A DNA stretch of 64,000 nucleotides from Sphingobium indicum B90A (GTDB lineage: Bacteria; Pseudomonadota; Alphaproteobacteria; Sphingomonadales; Sphingomonadaceae): contig NZ_CP013070.1 in the NCBI RefSeq assembly GCF_000264945.2, positions 1,364,001 to 1,428,000 on the forward strand, written 5' to 3'. Each line of letters starts with the position of its first letter. Positions within the stretch are counted from its first letter, which is position 1. Positions 1-8,824 of this stretch are shown here, piece after piece. The notes under the pieces are model-generated. The model was not told the origin of the DNA. It made no database searches and saw only the letters and a program-made list of their open reading frames with translations. Position numbers and translations under genes: made by a program.

Positions 1-359
1 CTGAAATGGGTGAAGCCGATCTCCACGCCCTTGAACGGGTGGACGATGACCTCATGGCTTTCCTGCCATACTTTGAGCGGGCTGGGGAAAGTCGCGTCCG
101 GCGATCCGCAGAGCAACTGCCAGAAGGCCAGCAGCACGGCGATCATCACCATGGTTGGCAGCATGCCAGCCGCCAAGGACCGGGCGCGGCGCACCAGCGG
201 GTGCACCGGCACGGCCACCGGCTCGAAGCTGCGGCGGGCGATGGCTTCTTCGGGATAGGGCACGATGACCCCCAATTCGGCGGCGGCACCGCCGGCCGAA
301 GCCGACGGTCCACCATTTTTGCTGGGCGATGGCGACGCCATGCTGCTCTCCTTGCTCAT
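1..359 (-). CDS. ntrB: Nitrate/nitrite ABC transporter permease, partial (C-terminus beyond left edge)
   Basis: Inner-membrane permease subunit of an NrtABC/CmpABC-type importer; only about the first 119 residues lie in the window. Reading leftward from ATG at 359, a Ser/Gly/Ala-rich cytoplasmic head leads to the segment SFEPVAVPVHPLVRRA and then a first hydrophobic span (MLPTMVMIAVLLAFWQLL), followed by a Phe/Pro-rich periplasmic stretch (KVWQESHEVIVHPFKG) typical of NtrB/TauC-like permeases. It starts 13 bases after the stop of the binding-protein gene, so the two are co-transcribed. An ATG at 373 in another phase is closed by a stop within five codons. Substrate is inferred from the adjacent NrtA-family protein; taurine or bicarbonate transport cannot be excluded. 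Confidence 0.8.
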   Translation of the reverse strand, partial: MSKESSMASPSPSKNGGPSASAGGAAAELGVIVPYPEEAIARRSFEPVAVPVHPLVRRARSLAAGMLPTMVMIAVLLAFWQLLCGSPDATFPSPLKVWQESHEVIVHPFKGVEIGFTHF

Positions 360-372
360 CTGGCCTTGCTCA

Positions 373-1653
373 TCAGACCCGCTTGATCGCCAGGCTGGCG
401 AGATAGGCCTTGGGATTGGCGGGGTCGAAGGTCTTTCCATCGAAGAATTTTTCGACGCCGCGGCTGTCGCTGGCAGGCCCCTTGCCGCCCAGCATCGCGG
501 CGGCCTTGCGCCAGATGTCGGACCGATTGACCTTGGCGATCACGCCCTTGGTGTCGAGCGACATGGGCAGCTTGCCCCAGCGCTGGTTCTCCGTGAGGAA
601 CCAGAGATCGTGGCTCTTGTACGGGAAGGAGGCATAGCCCGCGAAGAACTTCATCTTGAAGGCCGCGTTCGGGAATTTGCGCCCGTCGCCCATGTTGAAA
701 TTGCCCTGCAAGCGGTCGGCGATGTCGGTGATCGGGCACTTCAGATAATCGCGCCCGGCTATCGTTCCGGCCAGCCGGGTGATGTTGCCCGGATTGTCGG
801 CCCAGCGCTGCGCCTCGATGATCGCAGCCGTGATCGCCTGCGCCGCCTTGGGATATTTCGCCACCCAGTCGGATCGCATGGCGAAGCTCTTTTCGGGATG
901 GTTCATCCACATCTGGCCGGTCGACACGGCGGTATAGCCAAGCTGCTGCGCGACCAACTGGTCGTTCCACGGTTCGCCCACGCAGAAGGCGTCCATGGTG
1001 TCGGCCTTCATGTTCGCGACCATCTGCGGCGGCGGGACGGTGATCAGTTCCACATCCTTGTCCGGGTCGATCCCGCCGGCCGCCAGCCAGTAGCGCAGCC
1101 ACATGTCATGCGTGCCGCCGGGGAAGGTCATGGCCATGGTGATCTTCTTGCCCGCGCCCTTGCGCTGGGCGATGACGCCCTTCATCTTGGCTGCGTTCAT
1201 GTCCGCCTTGGCGCCCAGATATTCCTTGGACACGGAGATGGCCTGGCCGTTGACGTTCAGGCGGGCGAGGATGCTCATCGGCGTCGCCTTGCCGATGGCG
1301 CCCAGCGTCAGCAGATAGGGCATGGGCGTCAGGATATGCGCGCCGTCAATGCCGCCGCCGCCGCTGCCCAGCACCAGATTGTCGCGGGTCGCGCCCCAAC
1401 TGGCCTGCTTCGTCACCTGCACGTCGGGCATGCCATATTTGGCGAAGAAACCCAGTTCCTTGGCGATGATCAGCGGCGCGGCATCGGTCAGCGCGATGAA
1501 GCCCAGCTTCGCGCCCGTGACCTCCGGCCCCGTACCGGCCGCGAACGCGCCCGACGGAAAGGCCTGCTGCACCGCGGCGAACAGCGCCGCCGTTCCACTC
1601 GTCTTCAGCAGTCCGCGCCGGTCGACGCCATGCCGATTATCCCCCTCTGCCAT
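373..1653 (-). CDS. nrtA: NrtA/CmpA-family nitrate ABC transporter substrate-binding protein
   Basis: Periplasmic binding protein of 426 residues for a nitrate/nitrite ABC importer. The chosen ATG at 1653 gives a short N-terminus with a twin-arginine motif, DRRGLLK (R12-R13), then a hydrophobic stretch ending in an Ala-rich cleavage region, so export by Tat is likely, as for many NrtA proteins. The body carries NrtA features: the start KLGFIALTDAAPLIIAKELG, the GIDGAHILTPMPYLL segment, and the C-terminal region with FAGYASFPYKSHDLWFLTEN and RSDIWRKAA. An upstream in-frame start at 1764 would bury the Tat signal and run into the leader terminator, so it was rejected. The permease gene follows directly. 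Expression is likely controlled through the leader at 1788-1863. Confidence 0.88.
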   Translation of the reverse strand: MAEGDNRHGVDRRGLLKTSGTAALFAAVQQAFPSGAFAAGTGPEVTGAKLGFIALTDAAPLIIAKELGFFAKYGMPDVQVTKQASWGATRDNLVLGSGGGGIDGAHILTPMPYLLTLGAIGKATPMSILARLNVNGQAISVSKEYLGAKADMNAAKMKGVIAQRKGAGKKITMAMTFPGGTHDMWLRYWLAAGGIDPDKDVELITVPPPQMVANMKADTMDAFCVGEPWNDQLVAQQLGYTAVSTGQMWMNHPEKSFAMRSDWVAKYPKAAQAITAAIIEAQRWADNPGNITRLAGTIAGRDYLKCPITDIADRLQGNFNMGDGRKFPNAAFKMKFFAGYASFPYKSHDLWFLTENQRWGKLPMSLDTKGVIAKVNRSDIWRKAAAMLGGKGPASDSRGVEKFFDGKTFDPANPKAYLASLAIKRV

Positions 1654-1787
1654 TCCCCAATGCCCTTTCCTTGTTGATCGTGACCGCCGGAAGCAGTGCG
1701 CGACCGGCCACCGCCGGAAGCGGTCCAGCGTGCGAAATCGATGTCGAAAACCGCCCGGCGGCATCCATGCCGCCAGCGAAAATCAAT

Positions 1788-1832
1788 AAAAAAAGCCGCC
1801 GGAACGCAGGTCATTGACCTTGTCCAGGCGGC
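1788..1832 (-). terminator. Intrinsic terminator in the nrtA leader
   Basis: Stem GCCGCC/GGCGGC enclosing a nested inverted repeat AGGTC-AAT-GACCT, then TTTTTTT. It lies about 135 bases upstream of the nrtA start and would stop transcription before the operon, so it acts as an attenuator rather than an end-of-gene terminator. Confidence 0.65.
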
Positions 1833-1863
1833 GTCATTGCCATGTCGGACCTTTGAAGGACCG
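1788..1863 (-). promoter_or_regulatory. Candidate NasT/ANTAR-type antitermination leader of the nitrate importer operon
   Basis: Read on the minus strand. A hairpin CGGTCC-TTCAAA-GGTCCG (1863-1846, one T/T mismatch, six-base loop) is followed four bases later by GGC-AATGAC-GCC (1841-1830, six-base loop with A at position 1 and G at position 4). The 3' GCC of the second hairpin is also the start of a terminator arm GCCGCC (1832-1827), which pairs with GGCGGC (1800-1795) and is followed by seven T (1794-1788). Forming the second hairpin would therefore compete with the terminator. Two hexaloop hairpins with mutual exclusion is the known layout of RNA targets of ANTAR antiterminators (NasR/NasT) ahead of nitrate genes. 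The first loop does not match the A1/G4 rule, so the assignment is tentative. Confidence 0.45.
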
Positions 1864-2086
1864 CAGTCGAACCCTCGCCGTCATCGGCAGGTTCAACCTA
1901 TGTGTCGAAGCGCCCATGCTTCGACGGGTCGAAAACTGTCACCGATTGCTCCGAGTCGCAAGCGAAATTTTTGCATTGCACAAACTGCAATCGCTCCGCC
2001 TTTTCCTGCATTCGTCCGCAGGCAGCACGAAACCATGCATGCCCGCCCAAGACAGAATGCGCCACGGTGATCGAAGCGAAGGGATT
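1864..2086. other. Non-coding stretch between tRNA-Ile2 and the nrtA leader
   Basis: No convincing reading frame on either strand; the open frames here lack ribosome sites and family resemblance. The nrtA operon promoter should lie in it, but I cannot point to a confident -35/-10 pair. A stretch rich in A and T (around 1965-2000) is the most promoter-like part. Confidence 0.4.
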
Positions 2087-2162
2087 TGGTGGGCCCGGCA
2101 GGACTCGAACCCGCAACCTAGCCGTTATGAGCGGCCAGCTCTAACCATTGAGCTACAGGCCC
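2087..2162 (-). tRNA. tRNA-Ile2 (anticodon CAT, lysidine-modified)
   Basis: A complete 76-base cloverleaf with encoded CCA. Acceptor GGGCCTG pairs with CGGGCCC (one U-G), D arm GCTC..GAGC, anticodon stem GGCCG/CGGCT with loop CTCATAA, T arm GCGGG-TTCGAGT-CCTGC. The CAT anticodon could mean Met or Ile2. Base pairs C4-G69 and C5-G68, known determinants for the lysidine synthase TilS, and the short D loop resemble E. coli tRNA-Ile2 rather than elongator tRNA-Met. After C34 modification it would read AUA codons. Confidence 0.85.
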
Positions 2163-2187
2163 CACCTTGTTGCCCGGATAGGCAGCA

Positions 2188-3225
2188 TCAGGCCGCTTGG
2201 CAAGCCTGTCCTCGCGGTTGGACCGCCTTGAGGAAGGCGTCGAGCGTCGCGGGTCGGACATTCCGCTTGTCCAGATGATCGAGCACCGCGTCCCACCAGC
2301 CATAGAAGGCTGTCCTGTCGGCCTCGTCGCGCACATAGGGCGTATGCCCCGGCTCCAGCGTCGGGGAATGGAAGCTGAAATTCAGCACCGGCGCGCCTTC
2401 CCGCAGCAAGGCGTCGATCGCGGCGATGGCCTCCTGCGCGCCGATGCCTTCGGGCGTCAGCGGTATGCGGCTCAACATCCCGGTTCGCGCCAATGCGCCG
2501 GCCACCGGCCCCATGCGCTGCACGGTCCGGTACAGCCGCTCGCCGCCGCCGCGCAGCAGGCCAGCAAAGGCGGTGGACAGCGGCAGCTCCACCAGGCTCC
2601 GTCCCGGTCCGGCCCAATAGGGATATTGCGGCAGGCCTTGGAAATCCGGGCCATATTGCGCGCTGTAATCGAATCGGCTGCGCACCGAACTGTCCAGCCG
2701 GAACCCCGCCTCCTCCAGCAGGCGGGCGCTGTTGGGCCCGACGCCGTAGCGGCCGGCCCGGTAGGCGACGGGCCGCGCGCCGAAGCGTTCCGCGATCCGC
2801 TGGCACAGCGCTTCCAGCTTCGCTCGCTCCACCGCCTCCGGCAGAAAGCCGACATAGCTGTTGGCGGCCGTCACCTCCTCGACATGCGGCGGATTGACCC
2901 AGGGATGGAGATGCGCGCCGATGTCGGCCGCGCCGTCGGCCAGCCAGCGTCCCATCATTGCCGCCGCCGCGTCGCTGTCGACCACCGGATAGTCGGTCAC
3001 ATAGACGGGCTTCACCCCGGCGGCCGCGAAATAGGCCTGGCCGCGTTCCATCCCCTGCAACGCCGTCACGCCATGGCCCGTCCGGCGGAAGGGGGCGTTC
3101 CAGTCGAACTCCTCCTCCGTATCCACGAACAGCATGAAGCGCGTGCCGAAATCCGGATCGAGCATGATCCTGTCCTCCGCCGCCGGGGCGCGGAGCAGGT
3201 TGCCGTCATGGGAAAGCGTGGTCAT
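2188..3225 (-). CDS. Polysaccharide deacetylase family protein (WalW-like)
   Basis: Protein of 345 residues without signal peptide or membrane span, so cytoplasmic unless exported otherwise. It has a NodB-like deacetylase arrangement: an Asp motif near the N-terminus (FVDTEEEF, D35), a His-x-His metal pair (GAHLHPW, H105 and H107), an Arg/Tyr motif AYRAGRYG near 155, and a His motif FSFHSPTLEPGH towards the C-terminus. This layout fits the WalW-like CE4 subgroup. Substrate is unknown; the family removes N- or O-acetyl groups from polysaccharides. It starts 49 bases after the histidine kinase gene on the same strand, so the pair is probably one operon and may share a role in envelope or exopolysaccharide control. 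Confidence 0.78.
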   Translation of the reverse strand: MTTLSHDGNLLRAPAAEDRIMLDPDFGTRFMLFVDTEEEFDWNAPFRRTGHGVTALQGMERGQAYFAAAGVKPVYVTDYPVVDSDAAAAMMGRWLADGAADIGAHLHPWVNPPHVEEVTAANSYVGFLPEAVERAKLEALCQRIAERFGARPVAYRAGRYGVGPNSARLLEEAGFRLDSSVRSRFDYSAQYGPDFQGLPQYPYWAGPGRSLVELPLSTAFAGLLRGGGERLYRTVQRMGPVAGALARTGMLSRIPLTPEGIGAQEAIAAIDALLREGAPVLNFSFHSPTLEPGHTPYVRDEADRTAFYGWWDAVLDHLDKRNVRPATLDAFLKAVQPRGQACQAA

Positions 3226-3274
3226 CCCGTCACCGCTACCCTGATTTGGTTGCGATAGGGTTTCCCCCAGCGCA

Positions 3275-4975
3275 TCAGGCGCTGCCGACGGCGTCCTCCG
3301 TCTCCGCCATGGCCGGCACGGCGAGCAGGAAGCGGCCCGGTTCGATGTCCAGCGCGCCGCCGCACCCGGTCGCCAGGCTGCGGATCAACCGCAGGGAAAA
3401 GCCCAGGCCCAGCAGCGGCCCGTCCGCCCAATTGCCGTCCGGCATATAGCCGGGATCGAGCAGCCGCTCCTCCTCCATCCCCGCCAGCGTCGACGGCCGG
3501 TCGATGGCCAGCACCACGCGGCCTTCCGCCCCGTCCGGCTGATACCAGCAGGCGCCGGTCAACGCTTCCCCCGCCGGCGAGACGGAGATCAGCGTGCGCA
3601 GCAGATGCTGGATCATCCGCTCCCCCTGCACCGGGTCGATCCGCACCATCGGCAGGCCCCGCGCCATGGCGATGTCGATCTGCGCGCCGTCGCCCTGTTC
3701 GCGGAAGCGGGTCGACACCTGCGTCACCAGAAGCGCGGGATCGATTGCGCGGGGCGGCTCGGTCCCGCCCTCGCCCCGCGACACCCGGGCCGCAAGGTCC
3801 AGATCGTCGAAGGCCGTCAGCAGATGCCGCGCATCCACCGCGATCTTGCCCGCCATGTCGCGATATTCAGGACCGGCCGGACCGAACAGCTCCTGCTCTA
3901 TGATCTCGGCAAAGCCCAATATCGCATTCAGCGGCGTGCGCAGTTCATGCACCAGTTGCCGGATCGAATCGGCGGACAGGCCCGCGATGGACACGGGTTC
4001 GGCACGCGGTTCGGCGGCGACTTCGTGGAGATAGGGCCGCCGCGCCTGCCCGCGATAGCCCTGGAAACGGCCGGAGCGCGGATCGAAAAAAGGCGTCGCC
4101 GACAGCCGCCACTCGCCCGCCATGGTGCCGCCGACGATCGTGTAGCGGCCGTTCTGAAAACCGCTGCGCCGCATGAAGGCGCCCGCGACATGGCCGTCCG
4201 GGCCGCTGCCGCCTTCCAGCGCCGTTTCATTGAGCGCAAGGCCGATCAGCGCCGCCCGCGGCCCCTGGTCGATCCAGACGATCGTCCCTGACGCATCGGT
4301 TTCGAAGGCGAAGGCGCGCGGCCCGGCGATGGCGGGGCGTTGCGGCGCTTCGTCCGCGTCGCCTGCGCGCCGGGCGCTGGTGAAGCGCGCTATCCGGTCG
4401 ACCAGGTTGCGGATTTGGCTGCGGTCTTCCTCCGCCGGCTCGGCCGGGGCCGGATCGACCGGGGGATCGGCAGGAACGATCATCGCCTCTGTCAGCAGCA
4501 TGTCTTCCTGCTCGACGACGACATCGCTGGTCAACACAAGGTCGGTCGCGCCGAAAGCCTCCAGCCCCTGCAACGTCGCGGGGCCAAGGTCGCGCCGCGA
4601 CCGCAGCACGCCGCGCGCCGTGGGCGTCAGGCGGGGCAACATCTCCACCCAGGCCGCATCGGACAGGCGCGCGCGGGACATGGCGGCGGCCGCGATCGCC
4701 GGGCGATCATTGGCGAAGAATTCGACCAGCCTGGGCGACCGCAACCGCCCGCCCAATTCCACCACGGTCGCGATCCGCTGCGTTTCCGACAGCTTGGGCA
4801 ACAGTCCGGACAGCCGTTCCAGCAGGGCCGCGCGCTCCGCATCGGACATGATCGGACGGTCATGCCGGTCATTTTGCGCCAGCAGATCCACGCATTGCCG
4901 CCACAAGGTGACCGCGCCCAGGCCGCTGCGTCCTTCCGCGGCGAGAACCGTCTGCATGAGATCGTTGAAGCGCAC
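3275..4975 (-). CDS. Soluble sensor histidine kinase with divergent ATPase domain
   Basis: Protein of 566 residues with no membrane span. Order: an alpha-helical N-terminal half (Ala/Leu/Arg-rich, about 1-150), a PAS-like segment (about 200-320, AFAFETDASGTIVWIDQGPR), a HisKA dimerisation helix with LVHELRTPLNAILGF (phospho-acceptor near H342), then an HATPase-like end containing LLGLGFSLRLIRSLA. The G2-like box is recognisable, but the usual N box (here HLLRTLIS) and a clear DxGxG G1 box are not. GTG at 4975 was chosen because GGGGA stands just upstream and an in-frame ATG lies only six codons further; the open frame extends to 5314 without a plausible start. Operonic with the deacetylase downstream. 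Confidence 0.75.
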   Translation of the reverse strand: MRFNDLMQTVLAAEGRSGLGAVTLWRQCVDLLAQNDRHDRPIMSDAERAALLERLSGLLPKLSETQRIATVVELGGRLRSPRLVEFFANDRPAIAAAAMSRARLSDAAWVEMLPRLTPTARGVLRSRRDLGPATLQGLEAFGATDLVLTSDVVVEQEDMLLTEAMIVPADPPVDPAPAEPAEEDRSQIRNLVDRIARFTSARRAGDADEAPQRPAIAGPRAFAFETDASGTIVWIDQGPRAALIGLALNETALEGGSGPDGHVAGAFMRRSGFQNGRYTIVGGTMAGEWRLSATPFFDPRSGRFQGYRGQARRPYLHEVAAEPRAEPVSIAGLSADSIRQLVHELRTPLNAILGFAEIIEQELFGPAGPEYRDMAGKIAVDARHLLTAFDDLDLAARVSRGEGGTEPPRAIDPALLVTQVSTRFREQGDGAQIDIAMARGLPMVRIDPVQGERMIQHLLRTLISVSPAGEALTGACWYQPDGAEGRVVLAIDRPSTLAGMEEERLLDPGYMPDGNWADGPLLGLGFSLRLIRSLATGCGGALDIEPGRFLLAVPAMAETEDAVGSA

Positions 4976-5088
4976 CAAAATTCCCCAAATTCCAGCCCCG
5001 GCGCAGCGCTGAACAACCTTCGCCGGAGAGATCGTTACACAGGAATAATGCTTCGGGCCGCAAAGGGGAAGGGCCGCGGACGGGTTCT

Positions 5089-5105
5089 TATGCGAACGTC
5101 GCATA
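5089..5105. promoter_or_regulatory. Perfect 7-3-7 palindrome upstream of the Lrp gene (site 1)
   Basis: TATGCGA-ACG-TCGCATA, both arms exact complements. It lies in the divergent gap between the histidine kinase (start 4975) and the Lrp/AsnC gene (start 5179), three bases before a second palindrome of the same size. Likely a dimer binding site. Confidence 0.6.
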
Positions 5106-5108
5106 GTG

Positions 5109-5125
5109 GGACAATTGCATTGTCC
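5109..5125. promoter_or_regulatory. Perfect 7-3-7 palindrome upstream of the Lrp gene (site 2)
   Basis: GGACAAT-TGC-ATTGTCC, both arms exact complements, centred about 62 bases before the Lrp start. Close spacing to site 1 (centres 20 bp apart, about two helical turns) suggests cooperative binding of two dimers on one face. An AT-rich TATTAT follows at 5131 and may be a -10 element. Confidence 0.65.
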
Positions 5126-5178
5126 TGAAATATTATTATGGTAACGCCATATTAACAGGCAAGGAAATAAGCGGAATA

Positions 5179-5652
5179 ATGGCCGGCCCCAATATTGACG
5201 ACATCGACCTCCAGATCCTGGGCGAATTGCAGGATGACGGCAGGATGACCAATGTGGAGCTGGCCCGCAAGGTGGGCCTGACGGCTCCCCCCTGCCTGCG
5301 CCGCGTCCGCGCATTGGAGGAAAGCGGCGCCATCAGCTCCTACCATGCCGTGGTCAACCCATCGATGCTGGGCTACACCATCACGGTCTTCGCTATGGTC
5401 AGCCTGAAAAGCCAGGCCGAAGCGGACCTCAAGGCGTTCGAGGATCATATCGCCACCCTGCCGGAGGTGCGCGAATGCTATATGCTGAACGGCGAGATCG
5501 ACTTCATCCTGAAGGTGGTGGCGAAGGATCTGCAAAGTTTCCAGCAGTTCCTGACGTCAAAACTGACGCCCGCCCCCAATGTCGTGAGCGTGAAGACCTC
5601 GCTCACCATCCGCACATCGAAGAACCTGCCGGGCGTGCCGCTCCCGGTTTGA
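5179..5652 (+). CDS. Lrp/AsnC family transcriptional regulator
   Basis: Regulator of 157 residues. N-terminal helix-turn-helix: IDDIDLQILGELQDDGRMT followed by NVELARKVGLTAPPCLRRVRALE (about 6-50), the standard AsnC-type start. C-terminal RAM/ligand-binding domain with GYTITVFAMVSL and a late GEIDFILKVVAKD, the usual conserved GxxDxxL-like region. Such proteins form dimers to octamers and respond to amino acids or related metabolites. It is transcribed away from the kinase/deacetylase pair; the two palindromes in between are good candidates for autoregulation. The effector cannot be told from sequence. Confidence 0.88.
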   Translation: MAGPNIDDIDLQILGELQDDGRMTNVELARKVGLTAPPCLRRVRALEESGAISSYHAVVNPSMLGYTITVFAMVSLKSQAEADLKAFEDHIATLPEVRECYMLNGEIDFILKVVAKDLQSFQQFLTSKLTPAPNVVSVKTSLTIRTSKNLPGVPLPV

Positions 5653-5716
5653 GAAATCCCTGGTTGGCGAGCGGAATGGACCATGAGGGAAATGGACCAC
5701 TTTACGCCTTGCCCAC

Positions 5717-7957
<2,241 letters not shown>

Positions 7958-7994
7958 TTACCGACGAGCCGAGCGCGATAATTGACAGAAACAC

Positions 7995-8010
7995 ATCGAC
8001 ATTATCCGAT
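7995..8010. promoter_or_regulatory. Upstream ArsR-type operator copy (imperfect)
   Basis: ATCGAC-ATTA-TCCGAT, the same 16-bp frame as the perfect site at 8034 with outer four bases of the left arm and the whole right arm conserved. Spacing between the two sites is 39 bp. A TTGACA box stands just before it at 7982-7987. Confidence 0.5.
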
Positions 8011-8033
8011 GCGTTATTGACCACCCGCATTCC

Positions 8034-8049
8034 ATCGGATAATTCCGAT
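8034..8049. promoter_or_regulatory. ArsR-type operator overlapping the arsR -10 region
   Basis: Perfect inverted repeat ATCGGA-TAAT-TCCGAT ending two bases before the arsR start codon. It overlaps a possible -10 (GATAAT, 8038-8043) served by TTGACC at 8017-8022. There is no room for a Shine-Dalgarno, so the mRNA would begin at or within a few bases of the ATG. Confidence 0.65.
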
Positions 8050-8051
8050 GC

Positions 8052-8381
8052 ATGAAAACTGAAGCGGCGCTCTCAATTCTTGCGGCTCTCGCGCATCCAA
8101 CCCGCCTGGCGACCTTCAGGCTGCTGGTTCAGCATGAGCCGGAAGGCCTTTCGACCGGGCAGTTGGCGGAAGCTGGCGGGCTGAGCCAGAGCACATTCTC
8201 CAGCCATCTGGCGGTCCTCGTAAAAGCCGGGCTGGTCGTCCCCGAAAAGCGCGGGCGACGGCAGATACAGCGTGTCAGCATCGATGCGTTGCGCGGCCTG
8301 ATGATCTTCCTCGCCAAAGACTGTTGCGGAGGGCGCGCCGAACTGTGCGAGCCGCTGCGCGCCGAACTTGCCTGCTGCTGA
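8052..8381 (+). CDS. arsR: ArsR/SmtB family arsenic-responsive repressor
   Basis: Repressor of 109 residues with a winged helix-turn-helix: the N-terminus ALSILAALAHPTRLATFRLL, recognition region GLSQSTFSSHLAVLVKAGLV and a beta wing KRGRRQIQRVSI. It lacks the classic ELCVCDL metal motif in helix 3. Instead, cysteines gather at the C-terminus (C91, C92, C99, C108, C109), like the C-terminal thiolate site of Acidithiobacillus-type ArsR proteins. It heads a tight operon with arsC and an aquaporin. The start sits two bases after a perfect operator palindrome and has no ribosome site, consistent with a leaderless message shut off by its own product. Confidence 0.9.
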   Translation: MKTEAALSILAALAHPTRLATFRLLVQHEPEGLSTGQLAEAGGLSQSTFSSHLAVLVKAGLVVPEKRGRRQIQRVSIDALRGLMIFLAKDCCGGRAELCEPLRAELACC

Positions 8382-8392
8382 AGGACCAGGCC

Positions 8393-8824
8393 GTGACCGA
8401 CATCATTATCTATCACAATCCTGAGTGCGGGACGTCGCGCAACGCGCTCGCCATGATCCGCAACGCCGGAATGGAGCCGCATGTCGTCGAATATCTGAAG
8501 ACGCCCCCCGCAAGGGCGCTTCTTGTCCAACTCATCGAACGCGCCGGCATGTCGCCTCGCGACCTGCTGCGCGAGAAGGGCACGCCCTATGCCGAACTCG
8601 GCCTGGATGACGAGACGCTGACCGACGACGCCCTTATCGACGCGATGATGGCGCACCCGATCCTCATCAACCGGCCGCTGGTCGTGACGCCGCTGGGCGT
8701 GAAGCTGTGCCGCCCGTCGGAGGCGGTGCTGGACATTCTCCCCGCGCAGCAGCGCGGCGCGTTCGCGAAGGAGGATGGGGAGCAGGTCGTCGACGCGGAC
8801 GGCAATCGCATTCGACCGGCATGA
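8393..8824 (+). CDS. arsC: Arsenate reductase (glutaredoxin-dependent, ArsC1 type)
   Basis: Reduces arsenate to arsenite with glutathione/glutaredoxin. 143 residues. Catalytic motif YHNPECGTSRNAL with C12, followed by PILINRPLVVTPLGVKLCRPSE, the conserved arginine-containing substrate site of the family. GTG at 8393 was chosen: it gives the standard start TDIIIYHNP, lies 12 bases after the arsR stop and follows AAGGA; the open frame upstream overlaps arsR. The stop overlaps the aquaporin start by ATGA. A C-terminal tail (GEQVVDADGNRIRPA) is typical of alphaproteobacterial versions. Confidence 0.93.
   Translation: MTDIIIYHNPECGTSRNALAMIRNAGMEPHVVEYLKTPPARALLVQLIERAGMSPRDLLREKGTPYAELGLDDETLTDDALIDAMMAHPILINRPLVVTPLGVKLCRPSEAVLDILPAQQRGAFAKEDGEQVVDADGNRIRPA

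Noticed and set aside
265..1677. 470-codon open frame on the plus strand opposite nrtA
   Set aside because: Antisense frame caused by high GC and codon bias; no family resemblance, while the minus frame encodes a clear NrtA protein.
2087..2162. Reading the CAT-anticodon tRNA as elongator tRNA-Met
   Set aside because: C4-G69 and C5-G68 pairs and the short D loop match tRNA-Ile2 better.
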